Part shown: positions 16,913 to 25,238 of the stretch, one piece after another
Numbering within the stretch: position 1 is the stretch's first letter
Layout of the letters: every line of letters starts with the position of its first letter
NCBI RefSeq assembly: GCF_023721755.1
Contig: NZ_JAMDLH010000001.1
Location: 558,001-622,000 of the forward strand
Direction of reading: 5' to 3'
Origin: Pleomorphomonas sp. NRK KF1
Lineage (GTDB): Bacteria > Pseudomonadota > Alphaproteobacteria > Rhizobiales > Pleomorphomonadaceae
DNA: 64,000 nucleotides
Made by a program: the position numbers and the translations under genes
The notes under the pieces: model-generated
What the model saw: only the letters and a program-made list of their open reading frames with translations
Database searches by the model: none
What the model was told of the DNA's origin: nothing

Positions 16913-17667
16913 AGAAAATCCTGCTCGCCATCCTTCTGCTGGCTGCCACGAGCACGCCGGCCCTTGCGCAAATTTCCGGTCTTGGCGGCAGCATGCCGGA
17001 TCTCGGTTCGTTGATTCCCGCCGGCGAGGGGTCGGCCTCCGGCCGCATCGTCCAACTGGTGGCGCTTCTGACGGTTCTGTCGGTGGCGCCGGGCCTTCTC
17101 ATCATGGTGACGAGCTTCACGCGCATCGTCGTGGCCCTGTCCTTTCTGAGGTCCGGCATCGGCCTGCAGACAACGCCGGCCAACCTCATCCTGATCAGCC
17201 TCGCACTGTTCATGACCTTCTACGTCATGGCGCCGACGTTCGATCGGGCCTGGAACGATGGCGTGCTGCCGCTGACCCGCAACGAGATCTCCGAGGAGGT
17301 TGCCTTCGAGAAGATCTCCGATCCGTTTCGCGACTTCATGGCCCAGCGCGTCCGCGACAAGGACCTGAAGCTGTTCGACGACCTCGCCGCCGAACACCTC
17401 GGCATCAAGACCGAGGTTGGCGCGACGCCGCTACGTGTCCTCATTCCGGCCTTCATGATTTCGGAACTGCGGCGCGGCTTCGAGATCGGCTTCCTGATCG
17501 CCCTTCCCTTCCTGGTCATCGACATGATCGTGGCGACGCTGACCATGTCCATGGGCATGATGATGCTGCCCCCGACCGTGCTGTCGCTGCCCTTCAAGGT
17601 GTTGTTCTTCGTGCTGATCGACGGTTGGAACATGCTGGTCGGCGGCCTGGTGCGTTCGTTCTTCTAG
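16909..17667 (+). CDS. fliP: Flagellar export gate protein FliP
   Basis: 252 residues with a cleavable signal peptide and four membrane helices, as in other FliP. Diagnostic segments are 'LLTVLSVAPGLLIMVTSFTRIVVALSFLRSGIGLQTTPANLILISLALFMTFYVMAP'-type and the C-terminal 'MGMMMLPPTVLSLPFKVLFFVLIDGWNMLVGGLVRSF'. FliP forms the core of the export pore with FliQ and FliR. GTG start overlapping the fliL stop. It ends the motE unit. Confidence 0.97.
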   Translation: MKKILLAILLLAATSTPALAQISGLGGSMPDLGSLIPAGEGSASGRIVQLVALLTVLSVAPGLLIMVTSFTRIVVALSFLRSGIGLQTTPANLILISLALFMTFYVMAPTFDRAWNDGVLPLTRNEISEEVAFEKISDPFRDFMAQRVRDKDLKLFDDLAAEHLGIKTEVGATPLRVLIPAFMISELRRGFEIGFLIALPFLVIDMIVATLTMSMGMMMLPPTVLSLPFKVLFFVLIDGWNMLVGGLVRSFF

Positions 17668-17688
17668 CGGCCTCCCCCCGTTGCCTGA

Positions 17689-17722
17689 AAAGCCCGCTTC
17701 CTCACCGGAGCGGGCTTTGCGT
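17689..17722 (+). terminator. Terminator after fliP
   Basis: Stem AAAGCCCGC with GCGGGCTTT around a 12-base loop that can pair further, followed by a weak T tract (GCGTTTG). It separates the structural genes from the flagellin gene. Confidence 0.7.
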
Positions 17723-17773
17723 TTGTGGGGTCTGGTCCGGAATCCTGACCTTTTGACAGCCATTTCGGCGCGT

Positions 17774-17792
17774 CAGCTTCGCGCAAGCCTCG
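17774..17792 (+). promoter_or_regulatory. Candidate Rem-type flagellar box, flagellin gene
   Basis: CAGCTTCGCGCAAGCCTCG, the copy closest to the consensus of the shared 19-mer. It lies 138 bases before the flagellin start, which implies a leader of about 100 nucleotides. Confidence 0.5.
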
Positions 17793-17809
17793 TCGGACAA
17801 GGTAAGGCC

Positions 17810-17920
17810 ATGGCAGGTTGGATCGCTCAACCAACCAGGAGGATCCAAGGGCATGATGCCGCTCCTGCCATACCGGTGAAAACCCGGAATGTCCCATCTC
17901 ATTCATCCAAAGGGACATAC
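17810..17920 (+). promoter_or_regulatory. Structured flagellin mRNA leader
   Basis: Two stems can form. ATGGCAGG (17810-17817) pairs with CCTGCCAT (17864-17871) around a smaller GGTTG/CAACC hairpin. ATGTCCC (17889-17895) pairs with GGGACAT (17912-17918). The 3' arm of the second stem contains the only plausible ribosome binding site (aaaggga), 6-10 bases before the ATG, so translation may be limited by this fold. In Caulobacter FlbT acts on the flagellin leader; a similar role here is inference. Confidence 0.45.
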
Positions 17921-17924
17921 GAAA

Positions 17925-18932
17925 ATGGCTAGCCTTCTGACCAATGCCGCGGCAATGACCGCCCTCCAGACCCTCGCGTCCACCAACAAGGCTCTCGACG
18001 GTACGCAGAACCGCATTTCCACGGGCTTGCGCATCTCGACGGCTTCCGATGGTGCCGCTTACTGGTCGATCGCCACCACCATGCGCTCCGACAACAAGTC
18101 TCTGTCTGCCGTGCAGGACAGCCTTGGCCTCGGCGCCGCCACGGTGGACGTGCAGTACACCGCCCTCGAAGCCACCGTCAAAGAGCTCACCGAGATCGGC
18201 AAGCTGCTCGTCAGCGCCAAGACCCCGGGCGTCAACCGCGGCCAGATCCAGGAAGACATCAAGGCTCGTCTCGGCCAGATGAACTCCATCGCCTCGTCGT
18301 CGGTGTTCAACAGCGAGAACTGGCTGTCCGTCGACTCGAGCGGCAGCTTCAACAAGGACAAGTCGGTCGTCGCGGCCTTCTCGCGCGTCGGCAATGCGAT
18401 CACCATCGAGACGATCAAGGTCGACGTCAACGAGATCAAGCTCTATGACGCCAACGCGGCAGCTGCCCTTCCGACGCCTGCGACGGCTCCCACCGCCGTT
18501 GCGGACGGCGTGGTCCAGATGAATGGCCGAGGCCTCTTTGACACCGAATGGCAGGTCTTCAGCGACAAGCTCGCCACCCCGGCCGCCGTCTCGCTGTCGA
18601 TCAAGGATCTCGACATTTCGGCCCTCACGGACTCCGCCGATGACCAGGCGACACTGTCGTCCTACATCGAGATCGTCGATGCCGCCCTCAGCAAGCTGAC
18701 TGACGGCGCCTCGAACCTCGGTGCCGTCAAGAACCGCATCGACACGCAGAAGGACTTCGTCCAGGCGCTGACCGATGCGATCGACCGCGGCATCGGCCAG
18801 CTCGTCGACGCCGACATGAACGCCGAATCCACCCGCCTCCAGGCTCTGCAGACCCAGCAGCAGCTCGGCATTCAGGCGCTGTCGATCGCCAACTCCAACA
18901 GCCAGAACATTCTGTCGCTGTTCCGCGGCTAA
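17925..18932 (+). CDS. Flagellin
   Basis: 335 residues, the filament subunit. The N-terminal D0/D1 region ('LTNAAAMTALQTLASTNKALDGTQNRISTGLRISTASDGAAYWSIATTMRSD'-type) and the C-terminal D0 ('STRLQALQTQQQLGIQALSIANSNSQNILSLFRG') are conserved; the central domain is short. The first residues fit an exported protein without signal peptide. An in-frame ATG at 17889 would add 12 residues but falls inside the leader hairpin and lacks a ribosome binding site. Only one flagellin gene is in this window, where Sinorhizobium has several; flaF and flbT are not present here. Confidence 0.95.
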   Translation: MASLLTNAAAMTALQTLASTNKALDGTQNRISTGLRISTASDGAAYWSIATTMRSDNKSLSAVQDSLGLGAATVDVQYTALEATVKELTEIGKLLVSAKTPGVNRGQIQEDIKARLGQMNSIASSSVFNSENWLSVDSSGSFNKDKSVVAAFSRVGNAITIETIKVDVNEIKLYDANAAAALPTPATAPTAVADGVVQMNGRGLFDTEWQVFSDKLATPAAVSLSIKDLDISALTDSADDQATLSSYIEIVDAALSKLTDGASNLGAVKNRIDTQKDFVQALTDAIDRGIGQLVDADMNAESTRLQALQTQQQLGIQALSIANSNSQNILSLFRG

Positions 18933-18961
18933 GCGACCACCACCCGCTTCAAGCCGTATGG

Positions 18962-18990
18962 AAGCCACGCCCTTCGGGGCGTGGCTTTTT
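18962..18990 (+). terminator. Strong terminator after flagellin
   Basis: Perfect 11-bp stem AAGCCACGCCC/GGGCGTGGCTT with a TTCG tetraloop, followed by three or more T and then CC TTT. As expected for a highly expressed single-gene unit. Confidence 0.93.
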
Positions 18991-19021
18991 CCTTTGCGAA
19001 AGCGCTCGCCTCTCTGGCGGC

Positions 19022-19040
19022 AATGCTCGCGCAAGTTTGC
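19022..19040 (+). promoter_or_regulatory. Candidate Rem-type flagellar box, fliF unit
   Basis: AATGCTCGCGCAAGTTTGC, a copy of the shared 19-mer (the right half matches best), 88 bases before fliF. It would drive the fliF to lytic transglycosylase unit. Confidence 0.45.
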
Positions 19041-19122
19041 CGACGGACACTGGGCGGCAAGACGCACCCGGGCCGCCCGCCGGCTCCGACCCTGACGCAC
19101 CGGACCGCATCGAGATCGACAG

Positions 19123-20787
19123 ATGACCGCTCGCGAACACGCCGAAACCCTCTGGATCAATCTTCTCGACCTCGGACCACGGCGGCTTGCCGCCCTGGCC
19201 ACGGTCGCCGTCACCATGATGGCCCTGATCGCCGGATCGGCCTACTACCTCAGCCGCCCGCAATACACCGTACTCTACACGGGCCTTGAGAATGGCGATG
19301 CGTCACGCATCGGCTCTGCGCTGACGGACGCCGGCATCTCCTTCGACGTCAGCGCCGACGGCGCCACGGTCTACGTCACGCCGGCCCAGACCTCGCAGGC
19401 CCGCATGCTGCTCGCCGAGAAGGGATTGCCGCGCAGCGCCGCCGCCGGGTACGAGCTCTTCAACGAGCTTGGCTCGCTCGGCCTCACCTCCTTCATGCAG
19501 GAGGTGACACGGGTGCGCGCGCTGGAGGGCGAACTGGCCCGCACCATCCAGACGATGAAGGGCGTCAAGGCGGCGCGGGTTCACATCGTATTGCCCGATC
19601 GCGGCTCGTTCCGGCGCGATCAGCAGCCGCCGTCGGCCTCGGTGATCATCCGCACCGACGTTCCCGAGGACGTGCGCATGGCCGAGGCAATCCGCCAGTT
19701 GGTCGCCGGCGGCGTGCCGGGACTCGGCGTCGACCGCATCACGGTTCTCGACACGGAAGGGACCGTGTTGGCGTCGGGCGAAGATGCAACCACGCTGCCC
19801 GGCAGCAAGACCAACCGCCTGGAACGGACCGTGGCGACCGGCATCGAGGCGAACATCCGGCACGCGCTGACGCCCTATCTCGGCTCCGAGAACTTCCAGA
19901 TCAGCGTCGCCGCCGAGCTCAACACCGATCGTACCCGCACCAATCAAACCCTCTTCGATCCGGAGTCGCGCGTCGAACGTTCCGTCCGCACCGTGCGCGA
20001 AAGCGGAAACTCGCAAAACTCCAGCCAGGACGCGCCAACCACCGTCGAGCAGAACCTGCCGGAGGAAACGGTTCAGTCGGCCGACGCCGGCGAGCGTTCT
20101 AGCGAGGAGAACCAACGCCGCGAAGAGCTGACCAACTACGAGATATCGACCACCACCAAGGAGGTGATCAGCGACGGATACCAGGTGAAGTCGCTGTCCG
20201 TCGCCCTCATCGTCAACCGTGCGCGGATCGCCCAATCGCTTGGCGACAATCCCACCGACGAAGCGGTCGAGGCGCGGGTGACGGAGATGCGCAACCTTGC
20301 CGCTTCGGCCGCAGGCCTCAACGAAGGGCGTGGCGATCGCATCCAGGTGACGGCCGTCGACTTCTCAGACAGCTATGCCGACATGCAGCCCGTGCCCCCG
20401 CTGACCTTCAAGGACGTGCTGCTGCGCCAGGCCGGAACCGTCGTCAACGCCGTCGTCATTCTTGCGGTCGCTTTGCTCCTCATCTGGTTCGGCCTCCGGC
20501 CGGCGATGAACGCCCTGCTGCCGCGGCTCGAAGCGAAAGCCGAGGAGAAGGATGCGGTCGTGGCCTTGGCCGATGCCTCCGCTGAGCCGGCGACCGCCCT
20601 GCCCGGCGCCGGTCAGACGGCGCTACCCGCCGGAGAGGCTGTCGGCGCCATGCAGCATCTGATCGAGGACATGAACGCCCGCATGCGCAACTCGCCGCTC
20701 AAGCTGCTCGAACAGCTGGTTGAGATGGATGAGGAGCAGGCCGCCAGCATCCTCAGGCAGTGGATGGACGAAGAGGAGGCGGCTTGA
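19123..20787 (+). CDS. fliF: Flagellar MS-ring protein FliF
   Basis: 554 residues. Membrane helix 1 is near residues 22-44 and helix 2 near 437-460 ('VVNAVVILAVALLLIWFGL'). Between them lie the periplasmic ring-building domains, with 'ARVHIVLPDRGSFRRDQQPPSASVIIRTD' and 'VDRITVLDTEGTVLASG'. The cytoplasmic C-terminus keeps the FliG-binding pattern 'LKLLEQLVEMDEEQAASILRQWM'. FliF is the base on which rod, C-ring and export apparatus assemble. The stop overlaps the next start. Confidence 0.97.
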   Translation: MTAREHAETLWINLLDLGPRRLAALATVAVTMMALIAGSAYYLSRPQYTVLYTGLENGDASRIGSALTDAGISFDVSADGATVYVTPAQTSQARMLLAEKGLPRSAAAGYELFNELGSLGLTSFMQEVTRVRALEGELARTIQTMKGVKAARVHIVLPDRGSFRRDQQPPSASVIIRTDVPEDVRMAEAIRQLVAGGVPGLGVDRITVLDTEGTVLASGEDATTLPGSKTNRLERTVATGIEANIRHALTPYLGSENFQISVAAELNTDRTRTNQTLFDPESRVERSVRTVRESGNSQNSSQDAPTTVEQNLPEETVQSADAGERSSEENQRREELTNYEISTTTKEVISDGYQVKSLSVALIVNRARIAQSLGDNPTDEAVEARVTEMRNLAASAAGLNEGRGDRIQVTAVDFSDSYADMQPVPPLTFKDVLLRQAGTVVNAVVILAVALLLIWFGLRPAMNALLPRLEAKAEEKDAVVALADASAEPATALPGAGQTALPAGEAVGAMQHLIEDMNARMRNSPLKLLEQLVEMDEEQAASILRQWMDEEEAA

Positions 20788-21410
20788 TGCTTCGTTCGGC
20801 CATCGATGTACTCGCCGTCTTCGATCTCGACCGCCGTGAGCCGCCGCCAGTGGCCTTGGAAGCGGAGCCGCCAATCGAGCCGCTCGGATACTCGATCTCC
20901 GAGGAAATCGAGCGCCGTGTGGCCGAAGCCGTCGCGACTGTGCGTGCCGAAGAGCGCGCCGATGCCGAGTGGCAACTGACCGAAGCCTTGGCCGAGCAGG
21001 CAAGATCCCTGCGTGCCGAACACGATGCCGCGCGCAAAGCGTGGGTGGAGGAGCAGTCCGATCGGATTGTCACCATGATCGATGCCCGGTTTGCCGAACT
21101 CGGGGAACGCCTCGGCGTCGCCGCCGCCCGCGCGCTCAGGCCGTTTCTCGTCGAACGCCTCGTCGATCGATCGGTCGTGGACCTGGCAAGCTGCATCGAG
21201 CGGATCATGACCGACGGCACCTCCCCGCCACTGGAAATCACGGGACCGGCCGATTTGCTTGATCGGCTTGCCGAAAAGCTGGGTGGACACGCCGCGGCCA
21301 TATCCTTTCATCCCGGCGACCAGGCCGACATCGCCGTGACGGCGGGCGAAACCCTGATCGAGACCCGCCTTCAGGAATGGGTCGCCCGCCTCCTGCATAG
21401 TGAAGAGTGA
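20787..21410 (+). CDS. FliH-like flagellar assembly protein
   Basis: 207 residues, cytosolic, with a long charged helical middle (about 40-95, Glu/Ala/Arg-rich coiled coil) and a mixed alpha/beta C-terminal domain. This is the layout of FliH/YscL proteins, which regulate FliI and tether it to the C-ring. FliH proteins diverge strongly, so the name rests on architecture and on position immediately after fliF. The ATG overlaps the fliF stop; an in-frame ATG at 20760 lies deep inside fliF and is unlikely. Stop overlaps the motB start. Confidence 0.68.
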   Translation: MLRSAIDVLAVFDLDRREPPPVALEAEPPIEPLGYSISEEIERRVAEAVATVRAEERADAEWQLTEALAEQARSLRAEHDAARKAWVEEQSDRIVTMIDARFAELGERLGVAAARALRPFLVERLVDRSVVDLASCIERIMTDGTSPPLEITGPADLLDRLAEKLGGHAAAISFHPGDQADIAVTAGETLIETRLQEWVARLLHSEE

Positions 21411-22840
21411 GCGCCATGAGTGCCGAGCCCACGGAAATCATCTTCGTCCGCCGGTCGCTGCACCGCAGAACCGAGGCGCCTCAGCACGGCGTCTGGAAGA
21501 TCGCCTACGCGGACTTCATGACGGCGATGATGGCCTTCTTTCTCGTCATGTGGCTGATCAACGCCACCGACCAGAAGACGCGCGAGGCGGTTGCCAGCTA
21601 TTTCAACCCCATCAAGCTTGCCGAGGCGACGGTCGACAAGAAAGGCCTGCGCGATCCGCTCGAAACGGAAAAGGAAGGCGTGCCCGACGGCAAGGACCAA
21701 AGGTCGGCTACCGAGAGCGTCGACGAAAGTCTGGAGGGCTATAGCCAGACGCTCGACAAGCCCAACGAGCGCAAACCGCGCTACTCGGAAGCGGCGCTGT
21801 TCGAAGACCCCTATGCCGTCCTCGCCGCGCTGGTCGCCGGTTCGGAGCCGGACCAGTCGGCCGACAACGTCGGCGCCTTCGAGACGCTTGGCCAGTCGGG
21901 AGAGCCCGGCCTCAACGGTGGCGACGCCCAACGTGATCCCTTCGATCCGGTCTACTGGAAAATGTCGCGTACGCCGGCGCCGGGGGACGGCGAAGAGACC
22001 GGTGGCACCGATATCGTCGGCGACAAGACCGAAGGCAAACCGATCCTGGCCCAATCCGCCATGACTGATCCCGCCACCGTCGAAGAAGCCGAACTCAGGA
22101 ACGCCGTCCCACCCCTGCCGCTTGCCAAGCCTCCGGTCGCCCCTCCGGAATCGAGGCAGGACGTCGCCGCCGCATCTGTCGTCTTGTCCGCAACTCCACC
22201 GGTCGAGGTCAAAACCGCCGGCGATTCTGAGGCGACCACCAAGTCCACAACACCGGACCCAGCGCCGAGACCCGTCACCGAATCCGAGAAAGCCGTTGGG
22301 GCAAGTCCCGAGGAGACGACGGTCATCGCTCCCGACAAGCCGGTGGTCACCACGCCGGCCGAGGTTGCCCAGACCAAAACGGGGGGCGATGCGGAGGCGC
22401 TTGACCGCGAGATTCACACCGCCATCGGCAACATCGGCCCGACACCCGGCATCGAGGTTACGGCGGCGCCGGAGGGTCTCCTGGTGACGCTGATGGACGA
22501 GCGCAAGTTCGGCATGTTCGCCGTCGGCTCGGCCGAACCCGAGCCCGAACTCATCCGCACCATCGACGCGATCGGCAAGCTGATCGGCGAGCGCCCCGGC
22601 AAGATCGTCGTGCGCGGCCACACCGATGCACGGCCGTTCCGCAGCAAGGACTATGACAACTGGCGCCTGTCCACCGCCCGCGCGCACATGGCCTATTACA
22701 TGCTGGTGCGTGGTGGCGTTCCGGAGACACGCTTCGAGAAGATCGAAGGCTATGCCGACCACTGGCTCAAGAATGTCGACGATCCCGAGGCGCCGGAGAA
22801 CCGCCGCATCGAAATCCTGATCCGGGAGATGCCGACGTGA
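21407..22840 (+). CDS. motB: Flagellar motor stator protein MotB, long form
   Basis: About 477 residues. The single membrane helix follows 'HGVWKIAYADFMTAMMAFFLVMWLI'; the Asp in 'YADFM' is the proton-carrying residue. The C-terminal OmpA-like peptidoglycan-binding domain (about 350-475) has 'IVVRGHTDARPFRSKDYDNWRLSTARA'. Between them is a long acidic and Pro/Thr/Ala-rich linker of roughly 270 residues, longer than in most MotB. Start GTG at 21407 (overlap) or ATG at 21416. MotC, encoded next, binds the periplasmic part in Sinorhizobium. Confidence 0.95.
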   Translation: MSAMSAEPTEIIFVRRSLHRRTEAPQHGVWKIAYADFMTAMMAFFLVMWLINATDQKTREAVASYFNPIKLAEATVDKKGLRDPLETEKEGVPDGKDQRSATESVDESLEGYSQTLDKPNERKPRYSEAALFEDPYAVLAALVAGSEPDQSADNVGAFETLGQSGEPGLNGGDAQRDPFDPVYWKMSRTPAPGDGEETGGTDIVGDKTEGKPILAQSAMTDPATVEEAELRNAVPPLPLAKPPVAPPESRQDVAAASVVLSATPPVEVKTAGDSEATTKSTTPDPAPRPVTESEKAVGASPEETTVIAPDKPVVTTPAEVAQTKTGGDAEALDREIHTAIGNIGPTPGIEVTAAPEGLLVTLMDERKFGMFAVGSAEPEPELIRTIDAIGKLIGERPGKIVVRGHTDARPFRSKDYDNWRLSTARAHMAYYMLVRGGVPETRFEKIEGYADHWLKNVDDPEAPENRRIEILIREMPT

Positions 22841-24021
22841 TCCGCCGCGTTTTCCTCGTCGTCGCACTGCTCTCCGCCGGTCCGCTTCTTGCTGCCGAAG
22901 TGAGGTCCGATAGCATACCGCCCTTCGAGATGGTGCGCACGCTGCAAACCTTGCAGGCGCAGATCGCCGGTGGCAACGCTACCGCCGTCGCCGCACAGCG
23001 CGATCTGCTTTCCGTGATGGAGAAGACGTTTCTCGCCGCCGATCCCTCGGTCTGGCGAGACGGGCGCAACGCACGCGCCGCCGTCACCTTTACGCTGTCC
23101 GGCGGAAGCCCTCGACTGATGCGGAGCCTCCTCGCACTCGACCCACCGATCGCCATCGAGGCCGATCTGGCCGCCGGGGCGCTTGCCTATATCGAGAACC
23201 GGGAGGACGAGGCCCGCAAGCGACTATTGCCACTCGACGCTCGCACTCTGCCAATGTCGCTGGGCGGTCAGGTGGCTCTGGTACAGGGCAGCCTCGTCGC
23301 CCGGGAAGACCTCCCCAAGGCGATCGGACTGCTCGATGATGCCCGCCTGCTGATGCCGGGAACGCTGGTGGAAGAGGCGGCCTTGCGGCGCGAGGTGTTT
23401 CTCATCGCGCAGACCGGCAACCTCGATCGCTTCGAGTTCCTTTCGCAGCAATACCTCCGTCGCTTCGGTACCTCGGTCTACGCCGAGGACTTCCGACAGC
23501 GCTTTGCAACCGCCATCGCCCGGCTCGGAATTGCCGACGGAGACGATCGCTTCCCTCGCCTGGAGGCCATCCTGAAGACCTCAGATCCGGAGAACCAGCG
23601 AGCGCTCTTCCTGCAGCTTGCCCAGGCGGCCGTGGTGCATGGCAAGCTCGGCACGGCCCGATCGGCCGCGGCCGACGCGGCCGCGCTCGCCACGATCGGT
23701 GGCCATGACGCCATGCGCGCCGGCCTCTATGACGCCGCCGCCTCCATCATCCCCGGCAAGGATATCGTCGAGGTGAGCAAGCGCCTCGCGGGGCTCAACC
23801 GGCGTCAGCTGGGCCGGCGCGACGCTGACCTTCTGGACGCTGCCATCGCGGTTGCCGCCGCCGTCGGCGAGGTGCCGCCGCCGCCCTCGCCGATCGACAC
23901 CGTTTCGGTGGTGGCAGCCGATACCGAGCGCGGCGATGCATGGGTGACCGGCACCATGCGCGCCGCCGAAGCCGGCCTTTCCGCCGCCGATACACTCCTT
24001 GAAAAGGCGAACAGTCCATGA
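22837..24021 (+). CDS. motC: Chemotaxis/motility protein MotC
   Basis: 394 residues with a signal peptide ('VFLVVALLSAGPLLAAEV', cleavage near 20) and a mostly helical periplasmic body. It matches MotC, a Rhizobiales-specific protein that binds MotB and is needed for motor rotation, chaperoned by MotE. Neighbours motB and fliK are as in Sinorhizobium. GTG start overlapping motB (GTGA); stop overlaps fliK (ATGA). Confidence 0.9.
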   Translation: MIRRVFLVVALLSAGPLLAAEVRSDSIPPFEMVRTLQTLQAQIAGGNATAVAAQRDLLSVMEKTFLAADPSVWRDGRNARAAVTFTLSGGSPRLMRSLLALDPPIAIEADLAAGALAYIENREDEARKRLLPLDARTLPMSLGGQVALVQGSLVAREDLPKAIGLLDDARLLMPGTLVEEAALRREVFLIAQTGNLDRFEFLSQQYLRRFGTSVYAEDFRQRFATAIARLGIADGDDRFPRLEAILKTSDPENQRALFLQLAQAAVVHGKLGTARSAAADAAALATIGGHDAMRAGLYDAAASIIPGKDIVEVSKRLAGLNRRQLGRRDADLLDAAIAVAAAVGEVPPPPSPIDTVSVVAADTERGDAWVTGTMRAAEAGLSAADTLLEKANSP

Positions 24022-25238
24022 CCAGGATCGATACGCCGCTCACCCAACCCGCCCCGGAGAAGTCGGCCGACAAGACGACCGGAAAGACGTCGCCCAAAGA
24101 CGACGATGGCCGGCAGGCTGCTTTCCGGTCGTTGCTGCGGCAACTTGGCGGTCATTCGAGCACCAAGAAAGGGGATGCTGGCAAGGACGCGAAGGACGTT
24201 CCCGGCGAAGTCACGCGCAAGCATTCGCCCACTTGCCATCGGGCGGCGTCCAGGGAGGACAAGGTGGCGGAACCGTCGCCGGATGCCCTCTCGACCGCGA
24301 CCCCAGCCGAGCCCATGGCCGCAGGTGACCAAGCGGTCGACTGGCAGGCCATTCTCGGGCGCGGCGAACAACAAGGACAGCCTCCCCTCGCCTTGGATCT
24401 GGCTCCATGGGTCGCGCCGCGCCCGCTGACAGACGACTCGGCCCAGCCACAGCAAAAAACACCAACGATGGCCGATCGCCAAAGCCGGTTGTCAAGCGTG
24501 ACGCTGCCATCCGACACGGATATCGATCTCGCCCGTACCGACGCGACCGGTTCGGCGGCGACCGAACAGGCCGATCCATTTACCGCCCTGTCCTCGCTGC
24601 TTGACGGGGAGATCGACACGGCCGCCGAGCCCGAAGGCGTGGATATTGCCCCCCTCAAGATGTCGGTGATCGCCCGCGAAACGCATTTCGAGCCGGTAAC
24701 GCGCCTGTCTCCGGTGCAGCAGATCGCCACGGCGGTTGGCGACGACCTTGCTGCCCTCTCCGACCCCGCTGAAGGAGAAGTGGCCACGCGACCGGCCGAG
24801 CCGGCCCGCCATTCCTCCGGGCCGCTCAAGGTGCTACACCTCAAGCTCGAGCCGGAAGACCTTGGCGCCGTCGTCCTCAAGATGCGGCTCGTCGACAAGT
24901 CGCTGGAACTCGAGGTGGTAGCCTCCCGACAGGAGACCGCGGATCTTCTCGCCAAGGACAGGGACATGCTGACGCGTGCGTTGCGCAGCTCGGGCTACGC
25001 CGCCGATATCGTGACCATAACCACCTCCACATCCCCCGACAGCGGCCAGATGACCGGTGACAATCGGTCGGGCGGCCAGGCATCATCCGGCCAAGCCGGC
25101 TCACAGGCTGGCGGCAACCGGGATTCCAACAATGCCGCAGGTGGAGGCGACCGCCCGTCGGCCCGTCCGCAACCGATGGAAGCAACAGGCCATGAAGAAA
25201 GCGGTACTGGCCGTTCTGGCGGCGATCTCTACCTTTAG
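24018..25238 (+). CDS. fliK: Flagellar hook-length control protein FliK (MotD)
   Basis: 406 residues. The long N-terminal part is low in complexity (Ala, Pro, Asp, Lys), as usual for hook rulers. The conserved hook domain is at about 270-335: 'PLKVLHLKLEPEDLGAVVLKMRLVDKSLELEVVASRQETADLL' then 'LTRALRSSGYAADIVTI'. FliK measures hook length and switches FlhB specificity; the Rhizobium protein was first called MotD. The C-terminal tail is Gly/Ser/Gln-rich and overlaps the next gene by 47 bases. Confidence 0.92.
   Translation: MTRIDTPLTQPAPEKSADKTTGKTSPKDDDGRQAAFRSLLRQLGGHSSTKKGDAGKDAKDVPGEVTRKHSPTCHRAASREDKVAEPSPDALSTATPAEPMAAGDQAVDWQAILGRGEQQGQPPLALDLAPWVAPRPLTDDSAQPQQKTPTMADRQSRLSSVTLPSDTDIDLARTDATGSAATEQADPFTALSSLLDGEIDTAAEPEGVDIAPLKMSVIARETHFEPVTRLSPVQQIATAVGDDLAALSDPAEGEVATRPAEPARHSSGPLKVLHLKLEPEDLGAVVLKMRLVDKSLELEVVASRQETADLLAKDRDMLTRALRSSGYAADIVTITTSTSPDSGQMTGDNRSGGQASSGQAGSQAGGNRDSNNAAGGGDRPSARPQPMEATGHEESGTGRSGGDLYL

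Noticed and set aside
17889-17924. A longer flagellin start at 17889.
   Set aside because: The extra 12 residues are unlike flagellins, and the ATG lies in the leader hairpin without a ribosome binding site.
19022-19040. Reading the shared flagellar motif as a sigma-54 promoter (GG-N10-GC).
   Set aside because: In neither orientation do GG and GC stand 10 bases apart consistently, and the motif is directional with a CAAG core instead.
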